The translations under genes and the position numbers were made by a program. Of a DNA stretch of 23,639 bases, positions 1 to 7,417 are shown in pieces (positions within the stretch are counted from its first letter, which is position 1; each line of letters begins with the position of its first letter). A model generated the notes under the pieces. The model made no database searches, was not told the origin of the DNA, and saw nothing but the letters and a program-made list of their open reading frames with translations. The DNA lies in NCBI GenBank assembly GCA_038324115.1, contig JBBQHQ010000025.1, positions 1 through 23,639 on the forward strand. The letters run 5' to 3'. The DNA is from Gaiellasilicea sp038324115. GTDB lineage: Bacteria; Actinomycetota; Thermoleophilia; Gaiellales; Gaiellaceae.

Positions 1-10
1 CCGCCGCCGA

Positions 11-85
<75 letters not shown>

Positions 86-120
86 CGGCCGTCCCGTGCG
101 CACGCAACCTCGACACAGGT

Positions 121-136
121 GTGACGGTCCCGTCAC
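121..136. repeat. 7-bp inverted repeat (16-nt near-palindrome)
   Basis: GTGACGG (121-127) and CCGTCAC (130-136) are perfect reverse complements separated by TC. The site lies 37 nt past the tRNA and about 130 nt before the flavin reductase start. The tight symmetry suits a protein-binding site better than an RNA hairpin, since a 2-nt loop is unfavourable. Function is unknown. Confidence 0.45.
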
Positions 137-251
137 CCATCCGTGGCGATTTCGGCGATAGGCTGACAACGTGGGGAGGAGGCCGGTGGCCCAGAAGTTG
201 GCCGGAACGGCCGTGACCCGACCGGCCACGGCCTTCCCGGGCGCGCGACCG

Positions 252-257
252 TAAGAT
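252..257 (+). promoter_or_regulatory. Leaderless-type -10 box of the flavin reductase gene
   Basis: TAAGAT matches the actinobacterial TANNNT -10 pattern and ends 6 nt before the GTG at 264, so transcription would begin at or next to the start codon. No Shine-Dalgarno sequence lies before the GTG, and no clear -35 box is visible. Confidence 0.6.
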
Positions 258-263
258 CGGGAC

Positions 264-758
264 GTGGCCGTCGACCGGGAGACCTTTGTCGCGATCATGA
301 GCGCCTTCCCCACCGGGGTCGCGGTCGTGACGACGCTGGACGAGGACGGCGAGCCGCGCGGGCTGACCACGAACGCGGTCTGCTCGGTCTCGGCCGACCC
401 ACCGATGCTGCTGATCTGCGTCGACCGGACGAGCCGCACCCTCGCGGCGCTCCGGCACGCGCGCCGGTTCGTGGTCAACTTCCTCAGTGACACGAGCGCC
501 GAGGTGAGCGAGCTCTTCGCCTCGAAGGCTGACGACAAGTTCGCCCGGGTCCGCTGGGAGCCGGGGCTCGGCGGCGTCCCATTGCTCGTGGACGATGCGC
601 TCGCGATCGCCGAGTGCCGCACCGACGAGGAGATCGAGGCGGGCGACCACCTGATCCTGCTCGGCGTCGTCGAGGCGGGCCGTCCGGCCGACCCCGAACG
701 GGTGCCGATCCTCTACTACCGGCGGGCGTACGGGAGCACGCCGACCGCGGCCTCGTAG
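264..758 (+). CDS. Flavin reductase domain protein (FMN-dependent NAD(P)H:flavin reductase type)
   Basis: This 164-residue protein is a single flavin-reductase-like domain (Flavin_Reduct family, split beta-barrel). Family hallmarks are the N-terminal FPTGVAVVTT, then GLTTNAVCSVSADPP, which helps bind the flavin, then the FVVNFLS strand and a late GDHLILLGVVE strand with its metal/flavin-site His-like region. Length is normal for the stand-alone reductase partner of two-component flavin monooxygenases, which supplies reduced FMN or FAD by oxidising NAD(P)H. The GTG at 264 is chosen because a -10 box lies 6 nt upstream and the conserved domain starts within ten residues. It is monocistronic, and its last 43 nt overlap the 3' end of the convergent isomerase gene. 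It could serve the luciferase-like enzymes further along (inference). It could instead be a flavoprotein oxygenase or an unrelated FMN-binding protein. Confidence 0.9.
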   Translation: MAVDRETFVAIMSAFPTGVAVVTTLDEDGEPRGLTTNAVCSVSADPPMLLICVDRTSRTLAALRHARRFVVNFLSDTSAEVSELFASKADDKFARVRWEPGLGGVPLLVDDALAIAECRTDEEIEAGDHLILLGVVEAGRPADPERVPILYYRRAYGSTPTAAS

Positions 759-1546
759 GCCCGCTCGGCCGCCTCGACCGGCCCGAGCGACCAGATCGAG
801 TCCGGCTGCTCGGCGTCGCCGAAGATCTCCACGTCCCAGGCGCCGCGCCAGCCGGCGTTGTCCAGGATCTCCGCGAGGCGCGCCGTCGGCGTCGCGCCCT
901 CGCCGGGAAGCGCCCGGTCGCCGCGCCCGTCGGAGCGGTGCTCGGCCACGTGGACGCCGGTGATCCGGTCGATCTGCTCGCGCAGGTCGCGCTCGATCGT
1001 GGGCGTGTCCCCGACGTGCCAGAAGTCGACCATCACGCCGACCTGGGGGAGGCCCGCCTCTTCGAGGAGCTCGAGCGCCTCCGGGATCGTCGTCACGAGC
1101 GTCAGCTGGTCGCGCTGCGACACGTGGATCGGCTCCAGCCCGAGCCGGACACCCGCCTCCCGCGCCGCCTCCGCGATCCGCTGCAAGCCGTCGACGACGA
1201 CCTTCCGGGCCTCGCTCTCGGGCAGGTCGCCGGCCGGCCCCGTCAGGCAGAGCACCGAGTCGGGCTCGAAGCGGGCGAAGCGGGGCATGCTCTCGCAGAG
1301 GCTCCGGATCCGGGTCTCGACGTCGTCCGGCCCCTCGATCACCGGGTTCGGGAGGATCGTCGGGACGAGCGGGACGCAGTTCGTCGCCTTCAGGCCGCTC
1401 TGGCGGAGCGCGGCCGCGTCGGCCTCGTCGTCCTCGCCGAGCTTCATCTCCCAGATCCCGATCCCGCCGAAGCCGGCCGCAGTGTAGGCGGCGAGGTCCT
1501 CGCGGAAGGTCGCGGCGGCGGTCGAGATCTCGCTCAGCGAGAGCAT
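716..1546 (-). CDS. Sugar phosphate isomerase/epimerase (xylose-isomerase-like TIM barrel)
   Basis: The 276-residue protein fits the AP-endonuclease-2 / xylose-isomerase-like TIM-barrel family (IolE, IolI and hydroxypyruvate isomerase relatives). Likely metal ligands are present: E138 in LGLEPIH, D174 in MVDFWHVGD, H199 in GVHVAEH and E240 in WDVEIFG. A DR.LPGEG motif at about 210-217 is typical of the family. These enzymes isomerise or epimerise keto-sugars or inositol derivatives using a divalent metal. The start ATG at 1546 overlaps the oxidoreductase stop as TGATG, implying translational coupling, and no other start precedes the first beta strand. The gene ends inside the 3' end of the flavin reductase gene on the other strand. 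The exact substrate is unknown; a role in sugar or polyol breakdown alongside the FAD enzyme is possible. Confidence 0.85.
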   Translation of the reverse strand: MLSLSEISTAAATFREDLAAYTAAGFGGIGIWEMKLGEDDEADAAALRQSGLKATNCVPLVPTILPNPVIEGPDDVETRIRSLCESMPRFARFEPDSVLCLTGPAGDLPESEARKVVVDGLQRIAEAAREAGVRLGLEPIHVSQRDQLTLVTTIPEALELLEEAGLPQVGVMVDFWHVGDTPTIERDLREQIDRITGVHVAEHRSDGRGDRALPGEGATPTARLAEILDNAGWRGAWDVEIFGDAEQPDSIWSLGPVEAAERAYEAAVGVLPYARR

Positions 1547-3147
1547 CAGAGCCCGGGCAGCTTCGAGAGCAGGCGGCGGGGCAGCGGCGGTCGGGTCAGG
1601 CGCTTGGCCGCGAGGTAGCCGGAGCCCGCGCCCAGCCCGGGCCCGGGGTGCGTGCTCGCGCCGATGTGGAGCAGGTTCTCGACGGGCGTCTCGTGCCCGG
1701 GGCTCGCGGGCGTCGGGCGCCAGAGCAGGTTCTGGTCGAGGGCGCAGGAGCCGCCGTAAATGTCGCCGCCGACCCAGTTCGGGTTCGCGGCCGCGATGTC
1801 CGCGGGGGAGAGGACGACGCGCCCGATCGTCGCGTCGCGCAGGTTCTCGATGTGGCCGCCGAGCCGCTCGAGGATCCGGTCGGCGTACGCCTCCCGCAGC
1901 TCCTCTGTCCAGCCGCCCGACGTGTCGAGCTCGCCTGCCGCGTCGCCCTTCGGCGCCGAGGGCAGCTCCTGGAGCTGGATCCAGATGATCCCCGAGCCGT
2001 CCGGGGCGCGGGAGGGGTCGACCGCGAGCGGCTGGCCGCAGACGATCGTCGCCTCGGCGGGGAGAAGGCCGCGGTCGGCCTCGTTGACCGCGCGCGAGAC
2101 GCCGTCGAGCCCGGGGGTGACGTGCACGATCGGCGTCCGGCCGAGCCGCTCGTCGCCGCGCCAGCGCGGCTGCTCGCGGAGCGCGAGGTGGATCTGCATC
2201 TCGCCCCGGCCGAACCGGAAGCGCTCGGCGGCCCGGCGCACCGGGGCCGGCGTCTCGCCCTCGGTGAGCAGGCGGCCGTAGAGCTGGGGCGGAGTCACGT
2301 TCGCGAGCACGGCCCGGGAGGCGGGGACGGTCTCGCCGTCCGCCAGCCGCACGCCGGTCGCCTTGCCCCCGGCGACGAGGATCCGCTCGACCTCGGCCCC
2401 CGTGCGCAGTTCGCCGCCTGCATCCCGCACGATCGTGGCGAGCCCCTCGACGAGCCGGATTCCGCCGCCCTTCGGCACCGGCATCCCGCCGAGCTGGAGC
2501 GCGCACGCGATCACCTGGGTCATGAAGCCGGAGGTGGCGGCGTCTGGGCCGAGGCCCGTGTGCAGCACCCAGGGCGCGAGCAGGCCGTGCGCCCGTTCGT
2601 CCGGAAAGGTCTCGGTCAGCCAGTCGCGCGCCGTCGAGAGGACGCCGCCGGTGAACTCGACGAGCCCGCGTCGGCCGAAGCGGGAGTACGCCTGGCGGCC
2701 GAGCGCGAGCCCGGCCGTCGACCACAGCTCCGTCCCGAGCACGCCGAAGGCGAGGTCGGCGTTGCCCATGAACTCGTCGAACTGGCGCGACCACGCCTCG
2801 CCGAGCTCGGCGGCGTTCGCGGCTCCGTCGGTGGAGAGGAAGACGCTCGAGCCGTCGGGGAACGCCGTCCCCGTCGGGATGTCCGTGTTCAGGTACTCGA
2901 GCCCGAGCCGGTCGAGGTCGGGCTTCAGCTCCGCGTAGGCGGGCGAGCCAGTCCAGAGCGGGTGCCAGGAGGCGAAGAGCTCGTGGGTGTAGCCGGGCTC
3001 GATCAGCCCGTCCACCGTCCGGAGCGCCCCGCCGAGCCACTCGTTGCGCTCGAGCACGCAGACCCGCCACCCCGATTTCGCGAGCAGAGCGGCGCCTGCG
3101 AGGGAGTTGATCCCACTACCGATGAAGACCGCGTCGTAGCCCGCCAT
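1546..3147 (-). CDS. FAD-dependent oxidoreductase, phytoene desaturase-like family
   Basis: The 533-residue protein has an N-terminal dinucleotide-binding fold: GSGINSLAGA at residues 10-19, an acidic strand end at E33 and the WLGG that follows. The C-terminal half ends with the second FAD-contact block, HIGASTHPGPGLGAGSG, as in phytoene desaturases and their relatives (COG1233). Such enzymes desaturate, isomerise or oxidise hydrophobic substrates, but most bacterial members outside carotenoid clusters have no assigned substrate. No phytoene synthase or other carotenoid gene is nearby. The start is set at the ATG at 3147 because a -10 box (TACGAT) lies 7 nt upstream on this strand; the upstream ATG at 3177 would lie before that promoter. 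It heads a two-gene minus-strand operon with the isomerase. Confidence 0.85.
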   Translation of the reverse strand: MAGYDAVFIGSGINSLAGAALLAKSGWRVCVLERNEWLGGALRTVDGLIEPGYTHELFASWHPLWTGSPAYAELKPDLDRLGLEYLNTDIPTGTAFPDGSSVFLSTDGAANAAELGEAWSRQFDEFMGNADLAFGVLGTELWSTAGLALGRQAYSRFGRRGLVEFTGGVLSTARDWLTETFPDERAHGLLAPWVLHTGLGPDAATSGFMTQVIACALQLGGMPVPKGGGIRLVEGLATIVRDAGGELRTGAEVERILVAGGKATGVRLADGETVPASRAVLANVTPPQLYGRLLTEGETPAPVRRAAERFRFGRGEMQIHLALREQPRWRGDERLGRTPIVHVTPGLDGVSRAVNEADRGLLPAEATIVCGQPLAVDPSRAPDGSGIIWIQLQELPSAPKGDAAGELDTSGGWTEELREAYADRILERLGGHIENLRDATIGRVVLSPADIAAANPNWVGGDIYGGSCALDQNLLWRPTPASPGHETPVENLLHIGASTHPGPGLGAGSGYLAAKRLTRPPLPRRLLSKLPGL

Positions 3148-3154
3148 GCCGCAG

Positions 3155-3160
3155 ATCGTA
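3155..3160 (-). promoter_or_regulatory. Leaderless-type -10 box of the minus-strand oxidoreductase operon
   Basis: Read on the minus strand, the box is TACGAT followed by 7 nt and then ATG, so the transcript would start at or beside the start codon. No Shine-Dalgarno sequence is present. The TGACATGTCA palindrome (3167-3176) lies just upstream, in the -10/-35 spacer of this promoter, where a bound protein could block RNA polymerase. Confidence 0.6.
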
Positions 3161-3165
3161 CTTCC

Positions 3166-3196
3166 TTGACATGTCACCGGGGAAGTTGCGTAGGAT
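3166..3196 (+). promoter_or_regulatory. Promoter of the molybdenum hydroxylase operon (TTGACA ... TAGGAT)
   Basis: A perfect -35 box, TTGACA (3166-3171), and a -10 box, TAGGAT (3191-3196), are separated by 19 nt. The ATG at 3204 begins 7 nt after the -10 box, so the mRNA is probably leaderless. The -35 box overlaps the palindrome TGACATGTCA, so a regulator bound there would compete with sigma factor. Confidence 0.7.
3167..3176. promoter_or_regulatory. Palindromic operator candidate TGACATGTCA between divergent promoters
   Basis: TGACATGTCA is a perfect 10-bp palindrome. It overlaps the plus-strand -35 box and lies between the -10 and -35 regions of the minus-strand promoter, so one bound dimer could control both operons. 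The word GACATGTCAC recurs exactly at 14134-14143 in the promoter region of the transporter operon. The regulator is not in this window. Confidence 0.6.
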
Positions 3197-3203
3197 CACG
3201 CCC

Positions 3204-4010
3204 ATGCTGCTGCGCGAGGTCGAGTACGTCCGCCCGGAGTCGATCGACGAGACGCTCCGGCTCCTCGCGTCGAACGACGGCGCGCGCGCGCTCGCCGGGG
3301 GCCAGACCCTGGTCAGCGTGATGAAGGCCCGCGCTGCCGCTCCCGACCTGCTCGTCGACCTGGCCCTTCTCGACGAGCTGCGCACGATCTCGGTCTCCGG
3401 CGACACGCTCGTCGTCGGCGCGATGGCGACCTACGCCCAGATCATGGCCAGCTCCGAGGTCGAGGTCGCGCGGCCGGTGCTCGCGGAGGTCTGCGCGCTG
3501 ATCGCCGACGTCCAGGTCCGCAACCGCGGCACGATCGGCGGCAACGTCTGCTCGAACGACCCGACCAACCACCTACCGCCGCTGATGGTCGCGCTGGGCG
3601 CCGAGTTCGCGCTGATCGGTCTGGGCGGCGAGCGCACTGTCTCCGCCTCGGAGTTCTTCCTCGGCGTTTACATGACCGCGGCCGGCCCCGGCGACCTGCT
3701 GACCGAGGTGCGGATCCCCGCCGGCCGGGGCGCCACCTTCGACGCCGTCACGCTCGGCGCCGACGGCACCTGCATCGTCAGCGCGGCCGCCTCGGTCGCC
3801 GACGGCGCCGTCCGCGTCGCGCTCGGCTGCGTCGACGCCGTCCCCGTGCTCGTCGAGCCCGCCTCCGCCGACGCGGACGCCGTCAAGGAAGCCGTGCGGG
3901 CCGCCGACCTCGATCCCCCGAGTGACGTGCACGCCTCCGCTGACTATCGCCGCCATCTCTCCGAGGTGGTCGCAACCCGCGCCGTCGCCAAGGCAGGAGA
4001 GAGGAGCTGA
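3204..4010 (+). CDS. Molybdenum hydroxylase FAD-binding medium subunit (xanthine dehydrogenase / CoxM-like)
   Basis: The 268-residue protein passes electrons from the iron-sulfur subunit to its FAD in a three-subunit Mo-hydroxylase. FAD-binding motifs are AGGQT at residues 31-35, as in the family AGGT block, and RNRGTIGGNVCSNDP at 106-120, which wraps the pyrophosphate. A C-terminal CO_deh_flav_C-like segment follows. Length is slightly short of the usual 280-300. The start is moved to the ATG at 3204 because TAGGAT ends 7 nt before it and homology begins at LLREVEYVRP; an earlier in-frame ATG at 3171 would lie inside the -35/operator region. The stop overlaps the next start as TGATG. Gene order FAD, FeS, Mo matches coxMSL-type operons. 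The substrate class is not revealed by this subunit. Confidence 0.9.
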   Translation: MLLREVEYVRPESIDETLRLLASNDGARALAGGQTLVSVMKARAAAPDLLVDLALLDELRTISVSGDTLVVGAMATYAQIMASSEVEVARPVLAEVCALIADVQVRNRGTIGGNVCSNDPTNHLPPLMVALGAEFALIGLGGERTVSASEFFLGVYMTAAGPGDLLTEVRIPAGRGATFDAVTLGADGTCIVSAAASVADGAVRVALGCVDAVPVLVEPASADADAVKEAVRAADLDPPSDVHASADYRRHLSEVVATRAVAKAGERS

Positions 4011-4501
4011 TGGAGCCGACCACGAGCCAGACGATCACCGTCACCGTGAACGGGGAGACCTACGAGCGCGAGATCGAGACGCGCCGGCTCCTGATCCACT
4101 TCATCCGCGACGACCTCGACCTGACCGGCAGCCACGTCGGGTGCGACACCGGCAACTGCGGCGCCTGCTCGGTGATCGTGGACGGGTCGCTCGTCAAGAG
4201 CTGCATGATGCTGGCCGTCCAGGCTGACGGCGCCAAGGTCGAGACGGTCGAGGGGCTCGCGGCCGGCGGCGAGCTGACCGCGCTCCAGCAGGCCTTTTCT
4301 GACCATCACGCGCTCCAGTGCGGCTACTGCACACCCGGAATGCTGATGAGCTCGACGGCTCTGCTCCGGCAGAACCCGAAGCCGAGCTCGGACGAGATCA
4401 AGAAGGGCCTGCAGGGGAACATCTGCCGCTGCACCGGCTACTGGAACATCATCGACGCCGTCACCGCCGCGTCGGGGCAGGAGGTTCCTTCCCATGAGTG
4501 A
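4010..4501 (+). CDS. Molybdenum hydroxylase 2Fe-2S small subunit
   Basis: The 163-residue protein carries both [2Fe-2S] clusters of the hydroxylase. The N-terminal plant-ferredoxin-type cluster is held by C45, C50, C53 and C65 (block CDTGNCGAC plus a later SC). The C-terminal four-helix-bundle cluster is held by C104, C107, C139 and C141 (CGYCTPGM and CRCTGYWNI). All eight cysteines are present, so it should be functional. A GAGAGGAG Shine-Dalgarno-like stretch precedes the ATG at 4010, which overlaps the previous stop. The end overlaps the large-subunit start by 8 nt. The family includes xanthine dehydrogenase, CO dehydrogenase, nicotine, quinoline and isoquinoline dehydrogenases. This subunit alone does not separate them. 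Confidence 0.96.
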   Translation: MEPTTSQTITVTVNGETYEREIETRRLLIHFIRDDLDLTGSHVGCDTGNCGACSVIVDGSLVKSCMMLAVQADGAKVETVEGLAAGGELTALQQAFSDHHALQCGYCTPGMLMSSTALLRQNPKPSSDEIKKGLQGNICRCTGYWNIIDAVTAASGQEVPSHE

Positions 4502-6974
4502 AACGATTGCGCCTGAGCAGGCGCTCGTCGTCGAGGAGACCGGGGCGCCGCAGCGCGGCTTCGCCGGCTCGAACGTCCCCCGCAAGGAGGACAAGCGGCT
4601 CGTCCAGGGCGAGGGCGTCTTCGTCGACGACGTCAAGCGCCACGGGATGGGCTACGCCCACTACGTCCGCTCGCCGTACGGCCACGCCAACATCACGGCG
4701 ATCGACCTCTCCAAGGCCGAGGAGCTCCCCGGGGTCTACGGGACGCTGACCGGCGAGGAGGTCGCAGCGCTGACCGAGCCGTTCTTCCAGCTCGCGACCC
4801 CGCCCGGCGCGCACATCAAGGACTACGCGCTCGCGGTCGGCAAGGTGCGCCACGTCGGCGAGCCGGTGGCGATCGTCGTCGCCGACACCCGGGAGGGCGC
4901 CCGCGACGCCGCCGACCTCGTCGAGGTGACCTACGAGCCGCTCGGCGCGGTCGTGGACGCCCGCAAGGCGCTCGACGACGACACGCCCGTCCTCCACGAG
5001 GACGCCGGCACGAACCTCTCCTGGCACGGCCTGTACGAGTGGGGCGACATCGACTCCGCGTTCGCCGAGGCCGACCATGTGATCAAGATCAGCGAGCTCC
5101 ACTTCGAGCGCTTCAACTCGACCCCGCTCGAGTGCGACGGCGCCCTCGTCGAGTTCAACCGCGGCACCGGCCAGTGGACGATCACGACGAACAACCAGTT
5201 CCCCGGCTTCGCCGCGATCATGATGGGGCCGGCGCTGGGGACGGGCCTCGACAAGCTCCGCTTCGTCACCCAGGACATCGGCGGCGGCTTCGGGAACAAG
5301 ATCACCTCGCACCCGCAGCTCGTCGCGTGTTGCCTGCTCGCGCGCAAGCTGAACCGCCCGATCAACTGGACGGAGTGGCGGACCGACTTCCACCTGACCA
5401 TGTCGCACGGGAACGAGCGCTGGTTCCTCGACACCGAGGTCGCAGTCAAGGCCGACGGCGAGCTGCTTGGCTTCCGCACGAAGGCGCTCGACGACGCCGG
5501 CGCCTACCTCCGCTACGAACCGCTCGGCGGCGTGATCTGGGCGCAAGTGACCGCCGGCTGCTACCGCTGGAAGCACGTCAGCCTCGACTTCACGCAGGTC
5601 GTGACGAACAAGGCGCCGTGCTCGCCGAACCGCGGCTACTCGCGGATGCAGCACCTGTGGTTCACCGAGCGCGTGATCGACATCGTCTCCTCCGAGCTCG
5701 ACCTCGACCCCGTCGAGGTACGCAAGCTCAACTACATCAAGACCGAGGAGATGCCGTACACGACGCCGAACGGCTGCATCTACGACTCCGGCGACTACTC
5801 GCGGATGCTCGACGTCGGCCTGGAGCTGATCGGCTACGACAAGCTCGAGGAGCGGCGCGCTGAAGCGAAGGGGCGCGGGAAGCTGCTCGGGCTCGGGATC
5901 GGCTCGACGCTCGACTCGGGCACGAACAACTTCGCCCAGTCGCGCCTGATCAACCCGGAGCTGCAGTTCTCGGGGAACAACGAGGTCGCCACGGTCAAGC
6001 TGGACATCTTCGGCGAGGTCGTGGTCACTCTCGGAACGACGCCGCAGGGGCAGGGCCACGAAACCACGGCCGCGATGGTCGTCTCCGACATCATCGGCGT
6101 CACCCCCGACGACGTCCACGTCCGCGCCGGGCACGACAGCTACTGGAACTCGCACGCCGGCTTCTCTGGCACCTACGCGAGCCAGTTCGCGGTCACGGGC
6201 CTCGGCGCCGTCAAGGGCGCCGCCGACATGCTCGCGGGCGAGATCAAGAAGCTCGGCTCGGTCGTCCTCGGCTGCGAGGTCGACGACCTCGAGCTCGCCG
6301 AGGGCCACGTCCGGATGAAGGCCAACCCGGAGGCGGCCCTGCCGCTGATGGCCTGCGGCGCGATCATCAACGCGAACAACGCGGGGCTCCCCGAGGACCT
6401 CGACGTGACGCTGAACGCCCGCTACGTCTTCCGGCCGCCCTTCGAAATCCCGGACGTCGAGAAGAAGTACGGGAACCTGACGCTGACCTACGCGGCCCAG
6501 ATCCACGTCGCCGTCGTCGAGATCGACCCGGAGACGGGCGTCTACGAGGTCGTCGACTACGCCGCCGTGGACGACTGCGGCAACCGGATCCATCCCCAGA
6601 TCGTCGAGGGCCAGGTGATGGGCGCGACCGCGCACGCGCTCGGCGCCGCGACGCACGAGGCTTTCACCTACGACGAGGACGGGAACCTGTTGACGCCGAA
6701 CTTCTACGACTACCACGTGCCCCATGCGATGGACATGCCGCCCCTGAAGACGGGCTACATCGAGTCTCCCTCGCCGTTCACGGCGCTCGGGACGAAGGGC
6801 ATGGGCGAGGGCGGCGGCGCCGGGATCCACGCCGTCTGCTCGGCGCTCCAGGACGCGCTCAAGGGCAGCGGCAAGCCGATCATCTACGACAGCTTCAATC
6901 CCTACCACCGGGTCTGGGAGCTGCTGACGGACCCCGAGCCCTCCCGCAGCCGCGTCACGATGGAGTCCAAGTGA
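4494..6974 (+). CDS. Molybdenum hydroxylase large subunit (molybdopterin cytosine dinucleotide-type, xanthine dehydrogenase family)
   Basis: This 826-residue catalytic subunit has the Ald_Xan_dh N-terminal domain (about 25-170) followed by the two Mo-cofactor-binding domains. Visible active-site motifs are DIGGGFGNK (261-269), the substrate loop PNRGYSRMQ (378-386), GTTPQGQGHET (514-524) and GTKGMGEGG (766-774), whose E772 is the presumed catalytic base. It would hydroxylate a C-H next to a ring nitrogen or oxidise an aldehyde with water as oxygen donor. The loop lacks the Cys of the AYXCSFR motif of form I CO dehydrogenase, so CO is an unlikely substrate. The ATG at 4494 overlaps the FeS gene by 8 nt and the end overlaps coxG by 4 nt (GTGA). 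No cofactor-maturation gene is present in the window. Confidence 0.93.
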   Translation: MSETIAPEQALVVEETGAPQRGFAGSNVPRKEDKRLVQGEGVFVDDVKRHGMGYAHYVRSPYGHANITAIDLSKAEELPGVYGTLTGEEVAALTEPFFQLATPPGAHIKDYALAVGKVRHVGEPVAIVVADTREGARDAADLVEVTYEPLGAVVDARKALDDDTPVLHEDAGTNLSWHGLYEWGDIDSAFAEADHVIKISELHFERFNSTPLECDGALVEFNRGTGQWTITTNNQFPGFAAIMMGPALGTGLDKLRFVTQDIGGGFGNKITSHPQLVACCLLARKLNRPINWTEWRTDFHLTMSHGNERWFLDTEVAVKADGELLGFRTKALDDAGAYLRYEPLGGVIWAQVTAGCYRWKHVSLDFTQVVTNKAPCSPNRGYSRMQHLWFTERVIDIVSSELDLDPVEVRKLNYIKTEEMPYTTPNGCIYDSGDYSRMLDVGLELIGYDKLEERRAEAKGRGKLLGLGIGSTLDSGTNNFAQSRLINPELQFSGNNEVATVKLDIFGEVVVTLGTTPQGQGHETTAAMVVSDIIGVTPDDVHVRAGHDSYWNSHAGFSGTYASQFAVTGLGAVKGAADMLAGEIKKLGSVVLGCEVDDLELAEGHVRMKANPEAALPLMACGAIINANNAGLPEDLDVTLNARYVFRPPFEIPDVEKKYGNLTLTYAAQIHVAVVEIDPETGVYEVVDYAAVDDCGNRIHPQIVEGQVMGATAHALGAATHEAFTYDEDGNLLTPNFYDYHVPHAMDMPPLKTGYIESPSPFTALGTKGMGEGGGAGIHAVCSALQDALKGSGKPIIYDSFNPYHRVWELLTDPEPSRSRVTMESK

Positions 6975-7417
6975 GGGTCGAAGGGGAGAAGCGGTTCGAG
7001 GCGCCGCGCGACACGGTCTGGAAGGTGCTGAACAGCCCCGAGTCGATGGCCGCGACGATGCCGGGCGTCGAGGGCTTCGAGATCCACGACGACACGCACT
7101 GGACCGCTCGGGTCAAGATCCCGCTCGGCCTCGGCGGCCTCCGGATGAAGATCAACTTCGAGAAGCTCGAGGAGCGCGAGCCCGAGTTCGCGCAGCTCTC
7201 CGCAAAGGGCGAGGGCGTCGGCGCGATCATGAACATGCAGACCTCCTTCGAGCTCGCGGAGGCGGACGGCGGCACCGCGATGAAGTGGGCCGCGGACGTC
7301 TCGATCGCAGGCCCCGTCGGCTCGATGGGCCAGCGGGTCCTCCAGCCGATCGTCAACCAGCAGGTCGGGAACGTCCTCCGCTCGCTCGAGAAGCAGATCG
7401 AGGAGGCCAAGGCGTGA
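6971..7417 (+). CDS. CoxG-like SRPBCC protein (carbon monoxide dehydrogenase subunit G family)
   Basis: The 148-residue protein is a single SRPBCC (START-like) domain of the CoxG family. It opens with the typical VEGEKRFEAPRDTVWKVLNSP, has the MPGVEGFE turn and ends with a long helix containing VNQQVGNVLRSLEKQI. In carboxydotrophs CoxG takes part in recruiting CO dehydrogenase to the membrane, and homologues accompany many other Mo-hydroxylases. It starts with GTG at 6971, overlapping the Mo-subunit stop by 4 nt, and its stop overlaps the next GTG in the same way. No transmembrane segment is present. Position supports a partner role for this hydroxylase; the anchoring role is taken from the family. 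Confidence 0.88.
   Translation: MRVEGEKRFEAPRDTVWKVLNSPESMAATMPGVEGFEIHDDTHWTARVKIPLGLGGLRMKINFEKLEEREPEFAQLSAKGEGVGAIMNMQTSFELAEADGGTAMKWAADVSIAGPVGSMGQRVLQPIVNQQVGNVLRSLEKQIEEAKA

Noticed and set aside
1547..3070. Possible long N-terminal extension of the isomerase in its own frame
   Set aside because: The extension is an out-of-frame, Arg/Ala/Pro-rich reading of the oxidoreductase gene. The isomerase fold starts at the ATG at 1546, which overlaps the upstream stop.
3171..3203. ATG at 3171 as the start of the FAD subunit
   Set aside because: It lies within the TTGACA/palindrome region, upstream of the -10 box, and adds 11 nonconserved residues. The ATG at 3204 fits the promoter and the homology.
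4461..6908. Minus-strand open frame of about 815 codons opposite the Mo-hydroxylase large subunit
   Set aside because: Long antisense frames are expected in very high-G+C genes. The translation is compositionally biased (Val, Asp, Arg, Glu), shows no family motif, and the plus-strand gene is certain.
3204..7417. Aerobic carbon monoxide dehydrogenase operon
   Set aside because: Gene order and CoxG fit, but the large subunit lacks the AYXCSFR loop with its Cys, so CO oxidation is not supported.
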